Of a stretch of DNA of 64,000 nucleotides, positions 63,361 through 64,000 are shown piece by piece; the stretch's first letter is position 1; each line of letters begins with the position of its first letter. Location of the stretch: positions 698,303 through 762,302 of the forward strand of contig NZ_LN999828.1 in the NCBI RefSeq assembly GCF_001517625.2, read 5' to 3'. The translations under genes and the position numbers were made by a program. The DNA comes from Clostridium sp. AT4 (GTDB lineage Bacteria; Bacillota; Clostridia; Lachnospirales; Lachnospiraceae). Below the pieces are notes generated by a model that saw only the letters and a program-made list of their open reading frames with translations, ran no database searches and was not told the DNA's origin.

Positions 63361-64000
63361 ATGAGAAAAACAAACGAAAAACAGCATATGATCCTGGGGA
63401 TTGCCGTGGCGGTTTTTCTGCTCACGGCGATCCTTGTGCTGTCTGTCCGCATCCAGACGATTACGGTATCAGGAAGCAGCCGTTACAGTGCACAGCAGGC
63501 GGAGGAGCTGCTCTTTTCCGGCCGGATGGGAAAAAATTCGGTCATTGCCTATATAAGGGACAGGCTCAATCCCCATAAACAGATTCCCTTTGTGGAAGAC
63601 TATAAAATCGTGTTTCACGGCCCGTTTCATGCGGAGGTCATTATTTATGATAAAAGCATTGTAGGCTACGTTTCCTATATGAGCAGCTATATGTACTTTG
63701 ACCGCGAAGGCATTGTAGTAGAAAGCTCAGGCAGAAAGCTGGAGGGAATCCCATGGATCACGGGAATGGATCTGGGAAGGGTGGTGCTCTATCAGCCGCT
63801 TCCGGTTGCAGACCGCCGCATCTTTGAGGAAATTTTAAACCTGACCCAGCAGCTTTCCCTTTATGAGATCCAGGCGGATCAGATCCGCTTTGACGCCTAT
63901 AATCAGCCGGTTTTAACCATCGGACAGATGGAAGTGATCCTGGAAAGTATGGGAAATATTGACAGTAAGCTTTCTGTTTTAAATGATATCCTCACAGATC
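63361..64000 (+). CDS. ftsQ: FtsQ/DivIB cell-division protein, 5' part
   Basis: Open from ATG 63361 to the window end, at least 213 residues, so incomplete. A short cytoplasmic tail and one membrane helix (MILGIAVAVFLLTAILVL) lead into a POTRA domain (IQTITVSGSSRYSAQQAEELL, IPFVEDYKIVFHGPFHAEV) and an FtsQ-like beta domain (MYFDREGIVVESS). It scaffolds the divisome. It starts 8 bp after murA in the same operon. Confidence 0.85.
   Translation, partial: MRKTNEKQHMILGIAVAVFLLTAILVLSVRIQTITVSGSSRYSAQQAEELLFSGRMGKNSVIAYIRDRLNPHKQIPFVEDYKIVFHGPFHAEVIIYDKSIVGYVSYMSSYMYFDREGIVVESSGRKLEGIPWITGMDLGRVVLYQPLPVADRRIFEEILNLTQQLSLYEIQADQIRFDAYNQPVLTIGQMEVILESMGNIDSKLSVLNDILTD

Noticed and set aside
1-64000. 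CRISPR array
   Set aside because: No regularly spaced identical repeats with unique spacers were seen; the only tandem array is the 3 x 10-bp MraZ box.

Overview
The window is a chromosomal segment of a low-to-mid GC Gram-positive anaerobe, most likely a Lachnospiraceae member (Clostridium cluster XIVa; Enterocloster, Hungatella or Lacrimispora-like). Evidence is the gene content and order: a SufC/short SufB pair, a rhaBADM operon, dgt-dnaG-trmK-nif3, a TGS-type nucleoside kinase, and an mraZ-led cell-wall/division cluster with an SpoVD-like PBP. Strong AGGAGG ribosome sites occur throughout. The genus is inference only.

Layout. 1-3.5 kb: end of pheT, a decayed lipoprotein gene, tRNA-Leu(CAG) with a consensus promoter, and a minimal Fe-S assembly pair. 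3.5-13.4 kb: an AraC regulator divergent from rhaB-rhaA-rhaD-rhaM, a broken DUF2264 gene, a GH88 unsaturated uronyl hydrolase and a Csp-like subtilase. This is a locus for L-rhamnose and pectin (rhamnogalacturonan) fragments. 13.4-42.8 kb: a composite genomic island. 42.8-44.4 kb: the 3' half of a GH105 gene fused in frame to an island ORF, then a zinc alcohol dehydrogenase. 44.5-50.7 kb: dgt, dnaG, trmK, nif3 and the nucleoside kinase. 50.8-64 kb: lgt, then mraZ-rsmH-ftsL-pbp-spoVD-mraY-murD-ftsW-murA-ftsQ, read from a promoter followed by three MraZ boxes.

The island has separable modules. (i) An integrative mobilizable element, about 13.5-32.4 kb: TnpV-like protein, P4-type primase/helicase, ParM/ParR-like partition pair, structured oriT candidate, MobC, relaxase, and a membrane coiled-coil protein overprinted on the relaxase gene. 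It carries a lantibiotic-immunity cargo (LanFEG, LanI, LanRK), an XRE regulator with three operators, and three tandem large serine recombinases. No type IV secretion genes are visible, so it would need a helper. (ii) An AT-rich defence segment, about 32.4-38.4 kb: a 1161-residue SIR2-domain protein, then a two-gene AAA-ATPase/PD-(D/E)XK-like module bracketed by about 55-bp imperfect direct repeats. (iii) A complete IS66-family element with a perfect 8-bp target duplication and a frameshifted tnpA. (iv) Two accessory helical genes, the second ending in the GH105 remnant.

The most novel-looking items are the repeat-bracketed ATPase/nuclease cassette next to the SIR2 gene, the related 21-26-bp motif recurring at island module edges, the DUF/GH105 chimera at the right island edge, the 449-bp dual-coding overlap, and the three-operator XRE switch whose middle operator fills a promoter spacer. 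Decay is frequent near the island (DUF2264, lipoprotein, tnpA, solute-binding-protein scar). No database search was possible, so family names rest on motif recognition.
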